Source: Thermoactinomyces vulgaris
Lineage (GTDB): Bacteria; Bacillota; Bacilli; Thermoactinomycetales; Thermoactinomycetaceae
Reading direction: 5' to 3'
NCBI RefSeq assembly: GCF_003688725.1
Contig: NZ_REFP01000009.1
Coordinates: 1-64,000 of the forward strand
Length of the DNA stretch: 64,000 nucleotides
Part shown: positions 1-8,980 of the stretch, in pieces
Position numbering within the stretch: position 1 is the stretch's first letter
How the letters are laid out: every line of letters starts with the position of its first letter
The notes under the pieces: generated by a model
The model's input: the letters and a program-made list of their open reading frames with translations, nothing else
Databases searched by the model: none
Told to the model about the DNA's origin: nothing
Program-made: the position numbers and the translations under genes

Positions 1-236
<236 letters not shown>

Positions 237-344
237 GTTTGATGTGAACTCTCAAGAATTAACGAGTCATGTCTTCACTCTTCAGTTTTCAAGGAACACT
301 TCATTTCACTTTGTTTGTGCCGCTCTCTCGCGGCGACAAATATG

Positions 345-373
345 ATACTACCACCTTATTAGACATAAGTCAA
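345..373 (-). promoter_or_regulatory. rRNA operon promoter (sigma-A type)
   Basis: On the minus strand TTGACT (368-373) and TAGTAT (345-350) are separated by 17 nt. They lie just downstream of bofA and ~110 nt before the 16S 5' end, as expected for the last promoter of an rrn operon. The leader between promoter and 16S contains CTTGAAAACTGAA, a typical Bacillus rrn leader element. Confidence 0.75.
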
Positions 374-391
374 CACCTTTTTTCGATTTTT

Positions 392-664
392 TTATAGCCC
401 GATAAAAATTATTTTCACGGCCACCAGATAAGCGATTCCCGGAATCCCCAAACAGCCGGTGACAAACGCCGTCCAAAGATTAATCGGAATGTGGATTTGC
501 ACATATTGCCCCAGCAAGTTCAAAACAAACAAAACCAATGCCCCCACAGCGGTCGACAACACTCCTTTTCCCAACCACACCAGCGGCTTTTTCACCGACC
601 GGTTGATCATCATAAAAAACACCACGCCCAACAAGCCGGCAGCCATCCACCATTGATATTCCAA
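392..664 (-). CDS. bofA: BofA, pro-sigma-K processing inhibitor
   Basis: A 90-residue integral membrane protein. In Bacillus BofA sits in the forespore membrane with SpoIVFA and blocks the SpoIVFB protease until pro-sigma-K should be cleaved. The sequence shows two hydrophobic segments and the conserved tail IHIPINLWTAFVTGCLGIPG, close to the Bacillus IHVPINLVTTAISGILGIPG. I place the start at TTG 664, nine bases after GGGGAGGG and giving a protein of normal family length; the frame stays open upstream but without a ribosome site. Position between recR and the rRNA operon matches Bacillus subtilis, which supports the call. The usual yaaL gene between recR and bofA is not visible. Confidence 0.9.
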   Translation of the reverse strand: MEYQWWMAAGLLGVVFFMMINRSVKKPLVWLGKGVLSTAVGALVLFVLNLLGQYVQIHIPINLWTAFVTGCLGIPGIAYLVAVKIIFIGL

Positions 665-898
665 CAAACCCATCCCTCCCCGGATCATTTTTTTCGGAAT
701 CGGAATCAAGGCAAAAAGGCAAAACAGGAATGGAAACGGGAAACACATCCAAACGCAACCGGACATCCTTACAACCTCTGACACTCCTCCCCATGGATTC
801 CGCTGAGACGCCTCCCAAAATAAAACCGGACACAATCTCCCCTTGATCGTTTTGACGTGGTCCGTTTCGTCCCATCCGGCATTTCGGCCTGCTTTTCT

Positions 899-937
899 GG
901 CAAAAATAAAAGCGACAGCTTCCCGGGAAGTGTCGCT
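899..937 (-). terminator. Rho-independent terminator after recR
   Basis: On the minus strand GCGACACTTCCCGGGAAGC followed by TGTCGC forms a stem (arms at 912-917 and 931-936), then TTTTATTTTT. It ends the dnaX-ebfC-recR unit, so bofA probably has its own promoter downstream. Confidence 0.8.
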
Positions 938-977
938 TCCATTCTATGCACAAGGTTGTCTGTTTCATGACCAATTT

Positions 978-1574
978 TTATAACTCTTGTCTGCCTTCCA
1001 GCGCTTTGGCCAGGGTGACTTCATCCGCATATTCCAAATCCCCGCCGACCGGCAGTCCGTGGGCGATGCGCGTCACCTTCAACCCGAAAGGTTTGGTCAA
1101 ACGGGACAAATACATTGCCGTCGCTTCCCCTTCAATGTTGGGATTGGTCGCCAGGATCAGCTCCTTGACTTTTTCGTCTTCCAACCGCTTCAACAGTCCG
1201 GGAATATTCAAATCATCAGGGCCGATTCCTTCAATGGGTGAAATCGCCCCGTTCAACACATGATACAAGCCATTATATTCACGAGTCCGTTCCATGGCGA
1301 TCAAATCTTTGGTGTCCTGCACCACACAAATGGTGGACTGGTCCCGGTTTTTATCGGAACAGATATAACAAGGGTCCTGATCCGTGATATACCCGCATAC
1401 GGAACAATGGCACAAATCCCGTTGTACCCGGACCAATGCTTTGGCCAAATCCAAAACGTCCTCTTCTTCCATGGTCAATACATAAAAAGCCAGCCGTTGA
1501 GCCGTTTTGGGGCCAATCCCCGGCAAGCGCATGAATCCCTCGATCAGTTTTGAGATTGGTTCAGGCACATACAA
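978..1574 (-). CDS. recR: RecR recombination mediator
   Basis: A 198-residue protein of normal RecR length. RecR works with RecO (and RecF) to load RecA onto single-stranded DNA gaps during repair. Visible features are the N-terminal helix-hairpin-helix region ([20 protein letters not shown]), the C4 zinc finger [16 protein letters not shown] near residues 57-72, and a Toprim domain beginning [15 protein letters not shown] with the later [11 protein letters not shown] motif. It is the third gene of the dnaX-ebfC-recR cluster, 21 nt after the previous gene, and is followed by a terminator. The cluster order is that of Bacillus. Confidence 0.97.
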   Translation of the reverse strand: MYVPEPISKLIEGFMRLPGIGPKTAQRLAFYVLTMEEEDVLDLAKALVRVQRDLCHCSVCGYITDQDPCYICSDKNRDQSTICVVQDTKDLIAMERTREYNGLYHVLNGAISPIEGIGPDDLNIPGLLKRLEDEKVKELILATNPNIEGEATAMYLSRLTKPFGLKVTRIAHGLPVGGDLEYADEVTLAKALEGRQEL

Positions 1575-1595
1575 CGTTCCCCACCTCTGGTCACT

Positions 1596-1907
1596 TTAAA
1601 ATAGTCCGGGGATATTCAAACCGCCTGTGAATTTCCCTAAATCTTTGGCCACCAGCTCCTCGGCCTGTTTCATCGCTTCATTGATTGCGGCGGTGATCAA
1701 ATCCTGCAACATTTCCACATCACCCGGATCCACAACTTCCGGGGAAATCTCAATCCCCAATAATTGCTTATGGCCGTTCATCCGCACTTTGACCACACCA
1801 CCGCCGGCTGTTCCTTCCACTTCCTTTTTCTCCAGTTCTTGTTGGGCTTTCGCCATTTCCTGCTGCATTTTTTTCACTTGTTTCATCATCTGATTCATGT
1901 TCCGCAT
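1596..1907 (-). CDS. YbaB/EbfC family nucleoid-associated protein
   Basis: A 103-residue protein of the YbaB/EbfC family, dimeric DNA-binding proteins of bacterial nucleoids. It has the typical Met- and Lys/Gln-rich N-terminal helix ([20 protein letters not shown]), the central [16 protein letters not shown] strand region, and a C-terminal helical part ending GGLNIPGLF. The gene lies 13 nt after dnaX and 21 nt before recR, the conserved dnaX-yaaK-recR order. The molecular role is known only broadly (DNA bridging or recombination support), so I leave the symbol blank. Confidence 0.95.
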   Translation of the reverse strand: MRNMNQMMKQVKKMQQEMAKAQQELEKKEVEGTAGGGVVKVRMNGHKQLLGIEISPEVVDPGDVEMLQDLITAAINEAMKQAEELVAKDLGKFTGGLNIPGLF

Positions 1908-1920
1908 CCGTCATCGCCTC

Positions 1921-3630
1921 CTAAACTTTCGGTTCACTCTCATCGGAAACTTTGATGATTTCTTCGCCGAACAAATCCACGGCTTTTTTCACAATGTCTT
2001 CTTGCAAAGACTCCGGTTCCGGTTGCGGGCCGCTCTTGTTACCGGAAGCCGGAAGATTCTGTGCGGAAGCTTGTTTCTTCCAATCATCCAGCATCACGGT
2101 TTTCAGTTGCATCCGTTGCCCCGTCATCTGTGAAAGAATTCCTTCAATTAAAGACTTGTTGCTTTCCTTTTCCGTCGTTTCACGGTGAATTTTGCTTTTA
2201 AAAGCAACGATCACGGCATCATCGGTGGCTCCGACCGGTTCACCGTCAATCAACCAAGCATGAACCGTGATTTTTTCCTCTTTGACCCGTTGAAGCAATT
2301 CAGGCCAGATCTTTTTGATCCGGGCTCCTTGTTTCCCGGACAGCTTCTCCAACCATTGCCGGCTGAACGCCGGTTCGGAAGATTTGACAACCGGAGAAGA
2401 CGGGCCTGGACGGTTCCCGGAGGCCGGGGAAGCTTCTTCCTTCACGGCCGCGGTGTTTTTTGCCTGGCGAATCCAACTTTCCAACTTTTCGATCCGCTCT
2501 TCCAGCCTTGCCACCAGATCCGGCTCCACATTTTTTGGATCGCTTCCAAAAACATCCGCCAAACGGACCAAGGCCATCTCCAATAACACGCGGGGATGGG
2601 TCACCCATTTCATCTGCTGTTCGGAATGAACCAACACATCCAGCATCCGGGAAAGACGTTGATGTGTCAACTCCCCTGCAACCTTTTCCACCGATTTCAT
2701 CCACTGTGTTCTTCCTTCGTGCTCCATCAAAGAAGGTGCGGTTTTATACATCAACAAGTCCCGGCAAACATGGATGAAATCTTGAATCAACTTTTCCGGT
2801 TCCACGCCGCTTGCAATACACTCCTCCAGCTTTTGCAAGGCGGAAGGCATCTTCTGTCCGGCCAAATCAACGAAAATTGAAAGCACCATCTCCCTCGACG
2901 CACTTCCCGTCACGGCTTGCACCGCTTCAATGGTCAAGGAATCCCCACTGAAGGCCAGCGCTTGATCCAAGAGACTCAGCGCGTCCCGCAGTCCGCCGTC
3001 GGCGGTTTGCGCAATGGAGATCAAGGCTTCTTCATCAAAGGAAATATCCATCGACCGGCAGATCGTTTTTAAACGGTTCACGATCTTTTCAAAGGAAATG
3101 CGGCGAAAAGTAAATCGCTGACAGCGGGAAATGATCGTTGGAGGAAGTTTATGCGGCTCCGTGGTAGCCAGAATAAAAATCACGTGCTCCGGAGGTTCTT
3201 CCAATGTTTTCAACAGCGCATTAAATGCTTCTGTAGTCAACATATGAACCTCATCAATGATATACACCTTGTAACGGACTTCGGTCGGCGCATATTTCAC
3301 CTTGTCGCGCAGATCACGGATCTCATCCACCCCCCGGTTGGATGCCGCGTCAATTTCGACCACATCCATCAGGGAACCTTCGGTGATGCGCCGGCAAGCT
3401 TCGCATTCATTGCAAGGCTCTTTGGCCGGACCGTGAACGCAGTTCACTGCTTTGGCCAAAATCTTTGCCGCGCTGGTCTTCCCCGTTCCGCGCGGTCCGT
3501 TAAACAAATAAGCATGGGAAAGGTGTTTTTCGCTTAATGCATTCATCAATGTTTTTGTCACATGTTCCTGACCGACTAAATCCTCAAAGCGTTGCGGTCT
3601 CCAAACGCGATACAATGCCCGATAGGACAC
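1921..3630 (-). CDS. dnaX: DNA polymerase III subunits gamma/tau
   Basis: The clamp-loader ATPase that opens and loads the beta sliding clamp and tethers the replisome. About 569 residues, close to the Bacillus length. Visible are Walker A GPRGTGKTSAAK, a zinc module CVHGPAKEPCNECEAC, the Walker B region IIDEVHML, sensor 1 around ILATTEPHK, and a long less conserved C-terminal tau-like region. I choose GTG at 3630, giving the family start MSYRALYRVWRPQRF with GGAG eight bases upstream; a GTG nine bases earlier is also possible. It lies upstream of ebfC and recR. A histidine kinase gene separates it from the SRP RNA, which are adjacent in Bacillus subtilis. Confidence 0.97.
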   Translation of the reverse strand: MSYRALYRVWRPQRFEDLVGQEHVTKTLMNALSEKHLSHAYLFNGPRGTGKTSAAKILAKAVNCVHGPAKEPCNECEACRRITEGSLMDVVEIDAASNRGVDEIRDLRDKVKYAPTEVRYKVYIIDEVHMLTTEAFNALLKTLEEPPEHVIFILATTEPHKLPPTIISRCQRFTFRRISFEKIVNRLKTICRSMDISFDEEALISIAQTADGGLRDALSLLDQALAFSGDSLTIEAVQAVTGSASREMVLSIFVDLAGQKMPSALQKLEECIASGVEPEKLIQDFIHVCRDLLMYKTAPSLMEHEGRTQWMKSVEKVAGELTHQRLSRMLDVLVHSEQQMKWVTHPRVLLEMALVRLADVFGSDPKNVEPDLVARLEERIEKLESWIRQAKNTAAVKEEASPASGNRPGPSSPVVKSSEPAFSRQWLEKLSGKQGARIKKIWPELLQRVKEEKITVHAWLIDGEPVGATDDAVIVAFKSKIHRETTEKESNKSLIEGILSQMTGQRMQLKTVMLDDWKKQASAQNLPASGNKSGPQPEPESLQEDIVKKAVDLFGEEIIKVSDESEPKV

Positions 3631-3720
3631 ACCCAACACTCCAACTTGTTCCCCCTCAACGGGGCATATTCATGGTCTTTACTATCATACTACACTGGAA
3701 ACCTTTTTTCCAAAAGAAAC

Positions 3721-3768
3721 AACCCACTGCCTGTGGGAAAAGATCCGTCGTCTTATCGGCAGTGGGTT
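3721..3768 (-). terminator. Terminator after the histidine kinase gene
   Basis: AACCCACTGCC (3721-3731) pairs with GGCAGTGGGTT (3758-3768); on the minus strand a T-rich run (TTGTTTCTTTT) follows. It separates the kinase gene from dnaX. Confidence 0.75.
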
Positions 3769-4911
3769 TTATGTTTTGATAAGCGGCAAGCAGACTTTCA
3801 CCTTGGTTCCTTTCGGTCCGGACTCAATTTTGATTTCTCCGTCAATCTCCCGCAAAATCTGACGGCAAATGGGAAGTCCCAGACCGGTTCCGTTCTCTTT
3901 GGTTGTAAAAAACGGTTCATATATTTTTTCCAAAACATGAGGTGGTATTCCGGGACCGGTATCCATGATCTCCACAACCACATGTTTTCTTTTTTCATAT
4001 GTTTTGAGCCGAATCGTCAGCAGGCCGCCATCTTTCATTGCTTCAATCGCATTTTTGGAAATATTGAGAAAAACCTGTTTCAACAACTCCCCATCTGCTT
4101 CAATCATCGGAATCGTCGTCAGTTGCCGTTTGGTCACCACATCAATGTTATAAAGAAGTGCTTCGTTTTTGATGATGGGCAGGATATCGTTGAAGACCTT
4201 TGTCACATTCACGGATTGGACGTTTAAATGCCGTGGTTTGCTCAGCATCAAAAATTCCCCGACAAGGCTGCTGATCCGGCTGATCTCCCTTAACATGATA
4301 TCGATATACCCGTGTTCTTTCTGCTGCCCGTTCTCCTTCATTTTGTGCCCGATCACCTGTAAAAAGCCCCGGATTGCCGTGAGGGGATTGCGTATTTCAT
4401 GCGCGGTTCCGGCTGCAATCTGACCGATGGTCGCCAAACGGTTGTTTTGCTGAACCTGCTGCCTCAAAAGTTGCATCTCGGTTTGGTCCTCAATCATCAA
4501 AATTTGCCCTTTCAAGCCGCTTTCACTGTCTTCAAACGTGTGAAACCGCATCAGCAGGCACCGCGGTTCTTCCCCGTCCGGGCACCAGTCCAATTCCAGC
4601 TTCCGTTTCTCTTTGCGGGAATGCAAAATCGAAAACAACCGTTCCCTGTACTTTTTCGGCAACCCCAGCTGAATCACGGCATCCCGGAACGACCGGTACA
4701 TCATCTTTGACTTTTCCAGCCCCAACAGCCTTGCTGCTGCTTGATTGATTTCCACGACATTCAACCGGTCATCAACCACGATAACTCCCAAGTGGATTTT
4801 TGAAATTAACTGGACGGCCAAACGCTCATAGGGTGTCACAGGATAAAATGTGTATAAATGGATTGACCCATCTCCATTTCCTGCTAACGCCTTTGTGTTC
4901 ATATTCATCAT
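3769..4911 (-). CDS. Cytosolic PAS-domain sensor histidine kinase, sporulation-kinase-like
   Basis: A 380-residue soluble kinase with no membrane segment. Order of domains: an N-terminal PAS fold (about 30-140), a HisKA dimerisation domain with H171 in AAGTAHEIRNPLTAIRGFL, and a HATPase_c domain with the N box (FLNISKNAIEAM), G1 (DTGPGIP) and G2 (GTGLGLPI). The H-box wording is that of the Bacillus sporulation kinases that feed Spo0F, and no response regulator lies next to it, which fits an orphan kinase of that relay. Target is inference; an NtrB-like role is the alternative. It is inserted between the SRP RNA and dnaX and is followed by its own terminator. Three in-frame ATGs lie at the start, so the exact start is uncertain. 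Confidence 0.85.
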   Translation of the reverse strand: MMNMNTKALAGNGDGSIHLYTFYPVTPYERLAVQLISKIHLGVIVVDDRLNVVEINQAAARLLGLEKSKMMYRSFRDAVIQLGLPKKYRERLFSILHSRKEKRKLELDWCPDGEEPRCLLMRFHTFEDSESGLKGQILMIEDQTEMQLLRQQVQQNNRLATIGQIAAGTAHEIRNPLTAIRGFLQVIGHKMKENGQQKEHGYIDIMLREISRISSLVGEFLMLSKPRHLNVQSVNVTKVFNDILPIIKNEALLYNIDVVTKRQLTTIPMIEADGELLKQVFLNISKNAIEAMKDGGLLTIRLKTYEKRKHVVVEIMDTGPGIPPHVLEKIYEPFFTTKENGTGLGLPICRQILREIDGEIKIESGPKGTKVKVCLPLIKT

Positions 4912-5174
4912 CTTCGCACCGCCACATTAAAAGCTTCCCTTCTATCCTTCGTGCTTACTTTTTGCAACGAACGATTCATTGGAATCACATGAGATCAACA
5001 AGTGAACAACTTCTCCCATCACAACCGCAAACAACCGACATCAAAATGGGAAGTTCCCATCTTTTTTGACAACAACCTGCTGTGTACGGGCAACATGCCA
5101 CAAATAATTCTACCTTTTTATTCGCTGTTTACCTTTTTCTTCCTTCTTTAAGAAAAAATTTTCCATTCAAAACC
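4912..5174. other. Intergenic region upstream of the kinase gene
   Basis: About 260 nt between the kinase start and the SRP RNA terminator. It should hold the kinase promoter (minus strand), but I see no confident sigma-A pair and no open frame with a ribosome site. Confidence 0.4.
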
Positions 5175-5203
5175 TAAAAAAAACACCTTGTGCCCAAGGT
5201 GCG
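5175..5203 (-). terminator. Terminator of the SRP RNA gene
   Basis: On the minus strand GCACCTTGGGCACAAGGTG forms a short perfect stem (arms 5184-5190 and 5195-5201) followed by eight Ts. It lies ~25 nt after the end of the SRP RNA. Confidence 0.85.
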
Positions 5204-5227
5204 TTTTTCAAAGATGTCTATGTACCG

Positions 5228-5490
5228 CGCACCTGTCTCCGACGTGTCTTGCCCGAGCGGCCCCTGAACCATCAGCTCAGACCAGGCACCCCTGCGGCAC
5301 ACGACCGGTCTCCCTTAGTGCTGCTTCCGTCAGGACCTGACACGGTTCGGAAGTGATCGTTGCGCAGGACCCGGTCATCAACACGGATGATCCAGACCAG
5401 CCTCGCACAAAGCACGCCTCGGACAGGCGTCAACCCCGTTATAGCGGATTACGGGTTACAGGGCACCGCTACCTCCCCGTCTAGCGCGGT
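5228..5490 (-). ncRNA. ffs: Signal recognition particle RNA, large Bacillus type (scRNA)
   Basis: The complement carries the SRP RNA hallmark GTCAGGTCCTGACGGAAGCA followed by GCACTAAG, which is the SRP54 (Ffh)-binding domain with its conserved tetraloop and internal loop. The ~263-nt length and the 5' GGTAGCGGTGCCCTGTAACC region show that it has the Alu domain found in Bacillus and other Firmicutes, not the short 4.5S form. It pairs with Ffh in targeting membrane and secreted proteins. Ends are estimated from the promoter and the terminator. In Bacillus subtilis it lies between tadA and dnaX; here tadA is elsewhere and a kinase gene intervenes. Confidence 0.95.
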
Positions 5491-5496
5491 GTATTC

Positions 5497-5526
5497 ATCA
5501 TAACACAAGCTTGGCGTCAGAATCAA
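5497..5526 (-). promoter_or_regulatory. Promoter of the SRP RNA gene
   Basis: On the minus strand TTGATT (5521-5526) and TATGAT (5497-5502) are 18 nt apart. A start ~7 nt further on would fall at about 5490, the expected 5' end of the RNA. Confidence 0.6.
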
Positions 5527-5563
5527 TGGCAGGATCAGGATTTCCCGGAACCTCCCTCCTCCA

Positions 5564-5648
5564 TTGACAAACCTGTATAGACAGGAGTACAATTTGGTTA
5601 AATGAAAGGCTTTTCATTTTTTTATATTCCCTTTCCTGTATATACAGG
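5564..5648 (+). promoter_or_regulatory. Trehalose operon promoter with two TreR-type operators
   Basis: TTGACA (5564-5569) and TACAAT (5588-5593) are 18 nt apart. Between them is CCTGTATAGACAGG (5572-5585), and 50 nt downstream is the perfect palindrome CCTGTATATACAGG (5635-5648). Both resemble the GTATATAC core of known TreR operators, so the repressor encoded by the third gene probably blocks the promoter and acts again as a roadblock. The palindrome-like TGAAAGGCTTTTCA at about 5604-5617 resembles a catabolite (cre) site, but its central CG is reversed, so I do not call it. Confidence 0.75.
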
Positions 5649-5682
5649 CGACTGATTCCAACACGGGGATAGGAGGAAAATA

Positions 5683-7260
5683 ATGGCGAAAGGTTTCTCT
5701 TTTGACTTTTTTCAACGTGTCGGCCGCTCCATGATGGCCGTGGTTCTCATTCTTCCGCTTGTTTCGATTTTGATGGGTCTGGGCGGTGTGATTTTAAATC
5801 CCAATGTTCAAGAATTGATTCCTTTCTTGAGCAGCAACGGCTGGCAAGTCACCGGGGAATTGATGCAACGGGCAGGACAAGCCGTTTTTAATAATCTTCC
5901 CGTCCTGTTCGCCGTGGCAATTGCCATCACTTGGACCGGCAAAGGAATGGCTGGTTTCTCGGCACTGATTTCGTTCTTCATCATGCATACCACCCTCGGG
6001 GCGTTGATTGATATCACCGGAATCAACCTGAACGAAAAACTGCTGGGAACCGAACTTGGCATCGAAACCATGCAAATCGGTGTGTTCGGCGGGATCTTAA
6101 TCGGTTTTTTGACCGCCTATCTTTACAATCGCTTTCATAAAGTGGAATTGCCCGATTCGATTTCCTTGTTCAGCGGAGAACGGCTGGTTCCCATTGTTTC
6201 TTCGTTCGGGGCCATCTTGTCTGCGGTGGTTCTTTACTTCATCTGGCCGCCGGTCGGAAACGGGATTTTTGTTTTGGGGAACTATATTGCCACCCATACC
6301 AACCCGTTGATTGTGGGGTTGTACGGCGGGATTGAAAAACTGCTCATCCCGTTCGGTTTGCATCATATTTACAACACCCCCTTGCTGTTCACGGATATCG
6401 GCGGCGCTTACACTTCGTTGGACGGCGCCCGCATCGTGGGGGACCAAAACGTTTATATTTCCCAAGTCATCGACAAACTGCGTGACCCGTCGATTGCCAT
6501 TACCGGAGGCACCTACATCGCTGGGAAATTCATCCCGGTGATGTTCGGACTGCCGGCTGCGGGACTGGCCATCATTCACACGGCAAAACCGGGCAAAAAA
6601 ACAAAAACCAAATCCTTGATCGTGGCGGCTGCCGTCACCGCTTTGTTGACCGGAATCACGGAACCGCTTGAATTCACATTCCTGTTTGTTGCCCCGGTGT
6701 TATATGCCATTCATGCTGTTTTGACCGCCATCGCTTTCGGGCTTGTCAATGCTTTGGGCATGCACGGCGGTTTTGCCGGCGGATCCGGGCTGATTGACTT
6801 CATCTTGTTCAATGTACTGCCCAACCACTCCAATGCATGGCTTGTCACCATCGGACTCGGCCTTGTCTTTGCGGTTATTTACTATTTCACGTTCCGGATT
6901 TTGATCCAAAAAATGAACCTGAAAACACCGGGACGTGAAGATGATAACGAAGAAACCCGTCTCCGCACCAAAGACGAGTTCCGCGAAAAAATCGGCATCC
7001 AATCCGGAAGCAAAGAAAAAGAAAGCACAAGCAGCCAAGCCGCTCTCATTTTGGAAGCTTTGGGCGGCAAAGATAACATTGTCAAACTGGACGCGTGCAT
7101 CTCCCGCCTCCGGGTCGGGGTCAAAGAAATTGACAAAGTGGATGAAAACCGTCTGAAAGCATTGGGCGCCGCCGGTGTCATCAAAAAAGGCGACGGGATT
7201 CAGGCGGTGTTTGGAACGAAATCATCCATTATCAAGGAAGAAATCCAAGAGTTGATGTAG
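5683..7260 (+). CDS. PTS EIICB transporter of the glucose family, in the trehalose operon
   Basis: A 525-residue phosphotransferase permease that should take up and phosphorylate a sugar. Residues ~1-400 form the membrane EIIC domain, with the glucose-family signature GITEPLEFTFLF; a short linker is followed by an EIIB domain at ~448-525 with the phospho-cysteine C472 in LDACISRLRVG. Known TreP proteins have the opposite order, EIIB then EIIC, and belong to the sucrose/trehalose branch. This one has the C-B order of glucose/maltose/N-acetylglucosamine permeases. Its position before trehalose-6-phosphate hydrolase and TreR, behind TreR-like operators, argues that it imports trehalose. No EIIA is nearby, so one must be supplied from elsewhere. 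Ribosome site AGGAGG precedes the ATG. Confidence 0.88.
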   Translation: MAKGFSFDFFQRVGRSMMAVVLILPLVSILMGLGGVILNPNVQELIPFLSSNGWQVTGELMQRAGQAVFNNLPVLFAVAIAITWTGKGMAGFSALISFFIMHTTLGALIDITGINLNEKLLGTELGIETMQIGVFGGILIGFLTAYLYNRFHKVELPDSISLFSGERLVPIVSSFGAILSAVVLYFIWPPVGNGIFVLGNYIATHTNPLIVGLYGGIEKLLIPFGLHHIYNTPLLFTDIGGAYTSLDGARIVGDQNVYISQVIDKLRDPSIAITGGTYIAGKFIPVMFGLPAAGLAIIHTAKPGKKTKTKSLIVAAAVTALLTGITEPLEFTFLFVAPVLYAIHAVLTAIAFGLVNALGMHGGFAGGSGLIDFILFNVLPNHSNAWLVTIGLGLVFAVIYYFTFRILIQKMNLKTPGREDDNEETRLRTKDEFREKIGIQSGSKEKESTSSQAALILEALGGKDNIVKLDACISRLRVGVKEIDKVDENRLKALGAAGVIKKGDGIQAVFGTKSSIIKEEIQELM

Positions 7261-7280
7261 CTTACAAGGAGGTTTTTTTG

Positions 7281-8969
7281 TTGGCGGAATGGTGGAAAAA
7301 AGCTGTTGTCTACCAGATCTATCCAAAAAGCTTTTATGACACGACAGGGAGCGGAACAGGAGATTTAAGAGGAATCATTCAGAAGCTGGACTACCTGAAA
7401 GAGCTGGGGGTCGATGTTTTGTGGCTGACGCCGGTTTATGAATCTCCGCAAAACGACAACGGGTATGATATCAGCAATTATCACAAAATCCATGAAGAAT
7501 ACGGAACGATGGAGGATTTTAAAGAACTTCTCCATCAAGTGCACCAACGCGGCATGCGATTGATCATGGATATGGTGGTCAACCATACTTCCACCGAGCA
7601 TGAATGGTTTCAAGCGTCCCGATCTTCCAAAGAAAGTCCGTACCGTTCGTATTACATCTGGAAAGACGGAAAGGACGGAAAGGAACCGAACAATTGGCAA
7701 TCCAAATTCGGGGGTTCCGCTTGGAAACGGGACGAAAAAACCGGCCAATACTACTTGCACTTATTTGATGAAACCCAAGCGGATTTAAACTGGGAAAATC
7801 CGGAGCTGAGACAAAAAATTTACGAAATGATGCGTTGGTGGCTGGATCTGGGCGTGGACGGATTCCGGTTGGACGTGATCAACCTGATCTCCAAAGATCA
7901 GCGGTTCCCCGATGACGACGGATCCGTCCCTCCCGGGGACGGCCGCAAATTTTACACCGACGGGCCGCGCATCCACGAATTTATGCAGGAGATGAACCGG
8001 GAAGTCTTTTCCCGCTATGATATCATGACCGTAGGCGAAATGTCGTCCACGACCATCCCGCACTGCATTCAATACACCCGTCCGGACAACCGCGAGTTAA
8101 ACATGGTTTTTCAATTCCATCATTTGAAAGTGGATTATCCGGACGGGAAGAAGTGGGAAACAGGCCAAATGGATTTTGAAGCATTAAAACGAATCCTTTC
8201 TTCTTGGCAGACGGAAATGCAAAAAGGCGGCGGCTGGAACACCTTGTTTTGGTGCAACCATGATCAGCCGCGGGTGGTTTCCCGCTACGGCAATGACGGA
8301 CCATACCACAAAGAATCGGCCAAAATGTTGGCCACCGCCATGTATTTGATGCATGGAACCCCGTTTATTTTCCAAGGGGAAGAAATCGGCATGACCAACC
8401 CGGATTTTACGTCCATCGACGAGTACCGGGATGTCGAAACAAGGAATATGTATCACATTTTGCGGGAGCAGGGGAAAACCGAGGAAGAAGTGATGCGGAT
8501 CATCCGGCAAAAATCCCGTGACAACGCGCGCACCCCGATGCAATGGACAGCGGGGAAACACGGGGGCTTCACCCAAGGGACCCCTTGGATTCCCATTGCA
8601 CCGAATTACCGGCAAATCAACGTGGAACAAGCCTTAAAGGACAACAACTCCATTTTTCATCATTACAAACGTCTCATTCAGCTGCGAAAAGAGCACGATG
8701 TCTTGATCAACGGCACTTTTGAACCCGTTCAATTGGATCACCCGGATGTCTTTTCTTATCTGAGGCACGGCCGGAATGAAAAATGGCTCGTCATCAATAA
8801 TTTCTTTGCTCATTCCACCCGTTGGCATCTGCCGTCTTCCCATGTGCCGGAAGACTGGAAAGGAGAATTGGTGCTCTCCAACTATCCGGATGCGCCGGAC
8901 CATTTCCGGGAAATGACATTGCGTCCTTACGAATCCCTTGTTTTCCGTTTAACGAAAACCAATCATTGA
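7281..8969 (+). CDS. treA: Trehalose-6-phosphate hydrolase (GH13 alpha-phosphotrehalase)
   Basis: Cleaves imported trehalose 6-phosphate to glucose and glucose 6-phosphate. The 562-residue sequence follows Bacillus TreA almost throughout: WWKKAVVYQIYPKSF at the start, the GH13 regions DMVVNHTS, GFRLDVINLISK (nucleophile Asp), VGEMSS (acid/base Glu) and CNHDQPR (transition-state Asp). The WESKFGGSAW-type phosphate-sugar region of TreA is present as NWQSKFGGSAW. Start TTG at 7281 is eight bases from AAGGAGG; TTG 7278 is also possible. It lies 20 nt after the PTS gene and its stop is 11 nt before the treR start, so the three are one operon. Confidence 0.95.
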   Translation: MAEWWKKAVVYQIYPKSFYDTTGSGTGDLRGIIQKLDYLKELGVDVLWLTPVYESPQNDNGYDISNYHKIHEEYGTMEDFKELLHQVHQRGMRLIMDMVVNHTSTEHEWFQASRSSKESPYRSYYIWKDGKDGKEPNNWQSKFGGSAWKRDEKTGQYYLHLFDETQADLNWENPELRQKIYEMMRWWLDLGVDGFRLDVINLISKDQRFPDDDGSVPPGDGRKFYTDGPRIHEFMQEMNREVFSRYDIMTVGEMSSTTIPHCIQYTRPDNRELNMVFQFHHLKVDYPDGKKWETGQMDFEALKRILSSWQTEMQKGGGWNTLFWCNHDQPRVVSRYGNDGPYHKESAKMLATAMYLMHGTPFIFQGEEIGMTNPDFTSIDEYRDVETRNMYHILREQGKTEEEVMRIIRQKSRDNARTPMQWTAGKHGGFTQGTPWIPIAPNYRQINVEQALKDNNSIFHHYKRLIQLRKEHDVLINGTFEPVQLDHPDVFSYLRHGRNEKWLVINNFFAHSTRWHLPSSHVPEDWKGELVLSNYPDAPDHFREMTLRPYESLVFRLTKTNH

Positions 8970-8980
8970 GGGGAAACAAA

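Noticed and set aside
480-974. Minus-strand frame overlapping bofA, tested as yaaL (DUF2508)
   Set aside because: It crosses the recR terminator, overlaps bofA in another frame and lacks the DUF2508 helices. I find no yaaL here.
5602-5617. ATGAAAGGCTTTTCAT as a cre site in the trehalose promoter
   Set aside because: The essential central CG is GC; without it CcpA binding is doubtful.
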